Positions 22,750 through 25,760 of a stretch of 25,760 nt of DNA are shown here, piece by piece. Below the pieces are notes generated by a model that was not told the origin of the DNA, ran no database searches, and saw only the letters and a program-made list of their open reading frames with translations. Made by a program: the position numbers and the translations under genes. Positions within the stretch are counted from its first letter, which is position 1; each line of letters opens with the position of its first letter. The stretch is from JBGRQB01 sp041725875 (lineage in GTDB: Bacteria > Bacteroidota > Ignavibacteria > Ignavibacteriales > Melioribacteraceae), in assembly GCA_041725875.1 (NCBI GenBank), contig JBGRQB010000044.1, positions 1 to 25,760 of the forward strand, in the 5' to 3' direction.

Positions 22750-25700
22750 ATGAAAAAAGCTTTTCTATTTTTTTTATTCACAGTTTTAACCTGCACCGGA
22801 TTATTTGCCGGCAATTCTCCGTATGTGAGATTTCCTGCAATTAATGCAGACGGTTCCCAGATTGCATTCTCTTATCAGGGGGATATCTGGACAGTATCAA
22901 CTACTGGCGGACGCGCATATCGTGTTACGGTTCACGAAGCTTATGAAACAAATCCTGTTTGGAACAAATCAGGTGACAAAATAGCTTTTGAAAGTAACAG
23001 ATTTGGTAATAACGACATTTTTACAATTAACGCTATGGGCGGTACTCCTTTCAGAATTACTTATATGTCAACCGGTGACGCTCTTTCTGATTGGACAAAC
23101 AACAATGAAATTATTTTCTCATCATCCAGATCTTATCGTCAGGTTGAGTGGGATAGAGAAATGTTAAAAGTTTCTGCAAAAGGAAGCACTCCTGTAAGAT
23201 TTATGGATGCTTTTGGTACTGAAGCTGTTATTTCTCCTGACGGACGCTTTGTTGCTTACACTAAAGGTGAATGTCGTGTTGCCCGTGAAGCTTACACTGG
23301 TTCAGCAAATAAAAATATCTGGATTTATGACACAAAAAAAGATGTTTACAATCAAATTACAACTTTTGAAGGTCAGGATCACCAGCCTGTATGGGGAAAT
23401 GACAACAACCTTTATTTCATCAGCGCAAGAGCAGGAAGATATAATATTTTCTCTGTAAAAGTTGATGGAAATGGTAAAGCAGCAGGAACTCCTAAAGCAG
23501 TAACAAACATTAAAGATGATGCTGTAAGAAATTTTGATTTAAGCAACGACGGTAAAACAATTGTATTTGAAAAAGATACAAACATTTACACAGTTGCAGC
23601 TAACGGCGGTTCTTACAAAAAAGTTAATATCGAAATTGCAACAGATTATAAATTTGATCCTAAAGAACATAAAACTTTCAGAACCGGTATAACTGAATAT
23701 GCAGTTTCTCCTAATGGTAAACTTTCTGCATTTGTTATCCGCGGCGAAGTTTTTGTTTCTGAAAACAACAAGAAAAAAAGCTTTACTGTAAATCTTAGTA
23801 AATCTCCTTACAGAGATCAGAATGTTACATGGTTAAGTGATTCCACTTTAATCTTCTCATCTGACCGTGAAGGTACTTTTGATCTTTATATGGCTCAGTC
23901 AGCCGACAAAAAAAATTCAAACATTCTTAAATCATTAAAACATAAAATCACAAAACTTACAGATTCTGAAAAAGATGTTCATTACCCTACAGTTTCACCA
24001 GATGGTAAAAAAATATCTTACGTTATTGGCGAAGGAAAATTAGTTGTTGCCAATATTGATGCAGAAGGTGATTTCAGCAATAAAAAAGTTCTTCTTGATC
24101 AGTGGAGCGGACCAAGCGGCATCAGATGGAGCCCTGACAGTAAATGGCTTGCTTATACTTTAGAAGATTTAAACTTCAACAGCGAAGTATTTATTCACTC
24201 AGCAGATAACAGCAAAAAACCTGTTAATGTAAGTATGCATCCTCGCGGAGATTATGCTCCTGTATGGTCACCTGACGGATCAAAATTAGGTTTCCTTTCT
24301 CAGAGACACAACAGCGATGCCGATGTTTGGTTTGTTTTCCTTAACAAAAAAGATTGGGAAAAAACTAAAAAAGACTGGCAGGATGATGATGCTCCGGCAA
24401 AAAAATCTAAGAAAGGAAAAAAAGGTAAAGTTAAACCTGTAAAAATAGATTTTGAAAACATTCACGAAAGAGTTATAAGAGTAACTTCTTTTGATGGTAA
24501 TGAAGGCGGACTTGCAATTTCAAAAGATGGTAAAACTTTCTACTTTACTACAAAAGTTCCCGGCGCAAAAGGAAGAGATCTTTACAAAATTAAGTGGGAC
24601 GGAACCGGCGCAAAAGCTCTTACCAAAGGCGGAGTTAATCCTTATGGTTTCATACTTGATAAATCAGGCAACAACCTTTATATGGTAAAAAGAAGAGCGT
24701 TGGCCAGAGTAAATACAAAATCTGGTAAAACAGAATCACTTCCTTTCTCTGCAAAAATGATCATCGATTACAAAGCTGAATTAGATCAGATTTTTGAAGA
24801 AGCCTGGAGAACATTATACGATCAATTCTATGATCCTAATTTCCACGGTCAGGATATGGTCGGACTTAAAAAGCTTTATAAAGGACGTGCATTAAAAGCT
24901 TCAACAAAACAAGATTTCGTTTTTACATTTAACCAGATGCTTGGTCAGATCAATGCGAGTCATATGGGACTTTACGGCGGTGGACGCGAATCTACCCAGA
25001 GAGAAACTACCGGCAGACTTGGTATTGAAGTTAAGCCTTTAAACAAAGGTGTAAAAGTTACAAGAATAGTTGCTGAAACTCCTGCTGACAGAATGGCAAG
25101 TAAATTAAAAGTTGGTGATGTTATTCTTGCAGTTAACAACGAAGAAGTTACAAAAAATATGAACTTCTGGAGCCTTTTAACAAACACTGTTGATTCAAAA
25201 GTTCTTCTTACTGTTGAAACTAAAAACGGTAAAGAAAAAGATGTTGTTATCAGACCGGCAAGAAGAATTAACTCAGCTCTTTATAATGAAATGATTAAAG
25301 ATAAAAGAGCGTTGGTTGACAAATATTCAAACGGAAAACTCGGATACCTTCACATTCAGGGTATGAGTATGCCAAGCTTTGAAAGATTTGAAAGAGAACT
25401 TGCATCTGCAGGTTACGGTAAAGAAGGTATTGTTATTGACGTAAGATATAACGGCGGTGGCTGGACTACAGATTACCTTATGGCTATTCTTAATGTTAAA
25501 CAGCACGCTTATACAATTCCAAGAGGCGCTGCTAAGAGTCTTGAAGATCACAAAAAATTCAAATCATATTATCCGTTTGGTGAAAGATTACCATTCTACG
25601 CCTGGAACAAACCTTCGGTTGCACTATGTAATCAGGCAAGTTACTCAAATGCAGAAATTTTCTCTCACGCTTACAAATCATTTGAAATCGGAACCCTTGT

Positions 25701-25760
25701 TGGTAAGCCAACATTTGGCGCTGTAATTTCAACTGGCGGTAAAGGTTTAATTGACGGAAC
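22750..25760 (+). CDS. Exported tricorn-like serine protease, partial
   Basis: The frame is open to the window end, giving 1003 complete codons of a protein usually about 1050-1100 residues. A signal peptide (MKKAFLFFLFTVLTCTGLFA) exports it, unlike the cytoplasmic archaeal tricorn. Many PD40/WD40-like repeats (for example SPDGRFVAYTKGE, WSPDGSKLGFLS) build one or two beta-propellers up to about residue 670, interrupted by a Lys-rich low-complexity insert (about 546-565). Next come a helical tricorn C1 domain with the Ser737-His738 pair (ASHMG), a PDZ domain (about 757-850, RLGIEVKPL to IRPAR), and the protease C2 domain with the nucleophile Ser966 in NQASYSNAEIF. Asn967 stands where archaeal tricorn has the Asp that favours basic P1 residues. 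The final catalytic Glu would lie beyond the edge. The likely role is trimming exported or imported peptides. Confidence 0.92.
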   Translation, partial: MKKAFLFFLFTVLTCTGLFAGNSPYVRFPAINADGSQIAFSYQGDIWTVSTTGGRAYRVTVHEAYETNPVWNKSGDKIAFESNRFGNNDIFTINAMGGTPFRITYMSTGDALSDWTNNNEIIFSSSRSYRQVEWDREMLKVSAKGSTPVRFMDAFGTEAVISPDGRFVAYTKGECRVAREAYTGSANKNIWIYDTKKDVYNQITTFEGQDHQPVWGNDNNLYFISARAGRYNIFSVKVDGNGKAAGTPKAVTNIKDDAVRNFDLSNDGKTIVFEKDTNIYTVAANGGSYKKVNIEIATDYKFDPKEHKTFRTGITEYAVSPNGKLSAFVIRGEVFVSENNKKKSFTVNLSKSPYRDQNVTWLSDSTLIFSSDREGTFDLYMAQSADKKNSNILKSLKHKITKLTDSEKDVHYPTVSPDGKKISYVIGEGKLVVANIDAEGDFSNKKVLLDQWSGPSGIRWSPDSKWLAYTLEDLNFNSEVFIHSADNSKKPVNVSMHPRGDYAPVWSPDGSKLGFLSQRHNSDADVWFVFLNKKDWEKTKKDWQDDDAPAKKSKKGKKGKVKPVKIDFENIHERVIRVTSFDGNEGGLAISKDGKTFYFTTKVPGAKGRDLYKIKWDGTGAKALTKGGVNPYGFILDKSGNNLYMVKRRALARVNTKSGKTESLPFSAKMIIDYKAELDQIFEEAWRTLYDQFYDPNFHGQDMVGLKKLYKGRALKASTKQDFVFTFNQMLGQINASHMGLYGGGRESTQRETTGRLGIEVKPLNKGVKVTRIVAETPADRMASKLKVGDVILAVNNEEVTKNMNFWSLLTNTVDSKVLLTVETKNGKEKDVVIRPARRINSALYNEMIKDKRALVDKYSNGKLGYLHIQGMSMPSFERFERELASAGYGKEGIVIDVRYNGGGWTTDYLMAILNVKQHAYTIPRGAAKSLEDHKKFKSYYPFGERLPFYAWNKPSVALCNQASYSNAEIFSHAYKSFEIGTLVGKPTFGAVISTGGKGLIDG

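Noticed and set aside
24380..24445. Lys/Asp-rich stretch in the tricorn-like protein as a special feature
   Set aside because: A charged low-complexity linker between propeller repeats is, as I recall, usual in bacterial tricorn-like proteins.
1..25760. CRISPR arrays, tRNA or rRNA genes, insertion sequences, phage or defence genes
   Set aside because: No regularly spaced repeats, no transposase or integrase frames and no RNA-gene signatures were seen in the gene-poor gaps, all of which are shorter than 300 bases.

Overview
The window is a compact, AT-rich bacterial chromosome segment with genes on both strands. No gene-free stretch exceeds 300 bases, and I see no tRNA, rRNA, CRISPR array, transposase or phage gene. 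Protein families (large secreted GH2 beta-galactosidase, exported tricorn-like protease, exported GH3/serine-hydrolase fusion, 6-bladed propeller protein, Bacteroidota-style ureohydrolase) and TAnnTTTG octamers just upstream of several starts point to the FCB/Bacteroidota side. Clear Shine-Dalgarno sequences (sucC, aspA, glnA, the lipoprotein) and sigma70-like -35/-10 pairs are less typical of mainstream Bacteroidia and would fit an early branch such as Ignavibacteria. That placement is inference.

Layout. 1-2565 (-): GH2 beta-galactosidase, running off the left edge. 2566-2854: divergent intergenic region with a near-perfect palindrome. 2855-5174 (+): polyamine operon, an AdoMet decarboxylase/spermidine synthase fusion overlapping an agmatinase-family ureohydrolase, closed by a terminator. 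5265-10875 (+): four overlapping genes (zinc-ribbon Nudix hydrolase, BadF/BadG-type sugar kinase, AmpG-like MFS permease, exported NagZ-like GH3 fused to a beta-lactamase-fold serine hydrolase), which look like a peptidoglycan-sugar recycling operon. 11059-12222 (+): sucC without sucD, then a hairpin. 12381-14281 (+): Lrp/AsnC regulator plus glutamine synthetase, ending in a bidirectional terminator shared with the convergent lipoprotein hydrolase at 15548-14334 (-). 15932-15609 (-): small orphan protein. 16122-17999 (+): cyclic-nucleotide-binding-domain/aspartate ammonia-lyase fusion with terminator. 18121-21428 (+): gatE-gatD, the archaeal-type Glu-tRNA(Gln) amidotransferase. 22523-21477 (-): secreted propeller protein. 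22750-25760 (+): tricorn-like protease, running off the right edge.

How the genes work together. The ureohydrolase would make putrescine, and the SpeD-SpeE fusion would convert it to spermidine using decarboxylated AdoMet made by the same protein. The exported NagZ/serine hydrolase would strip sugars and possibly peptides from wall fragments, the permease would import a product and the kinase would trap it as a phosphate. Glutamine synthetase, aspartase and GatDE lie within about 9 kb and all handle ammonia or amide nitrogen: GlnA makes glutamine, AspA releases ammonia from aspartate, and GatD uses glutamine (or asparagine) to supply ammonia to GatE for Gln-tRNA(Gln).

The most notable items are the archaeal-type GatDE in an otherwise bacterial context, the regulatory-domain/aspartase fusion whose cyclic-nucleotide pocket lacks its key arginine, and the exported two-enzyme fusion in the wall-recycling operon.
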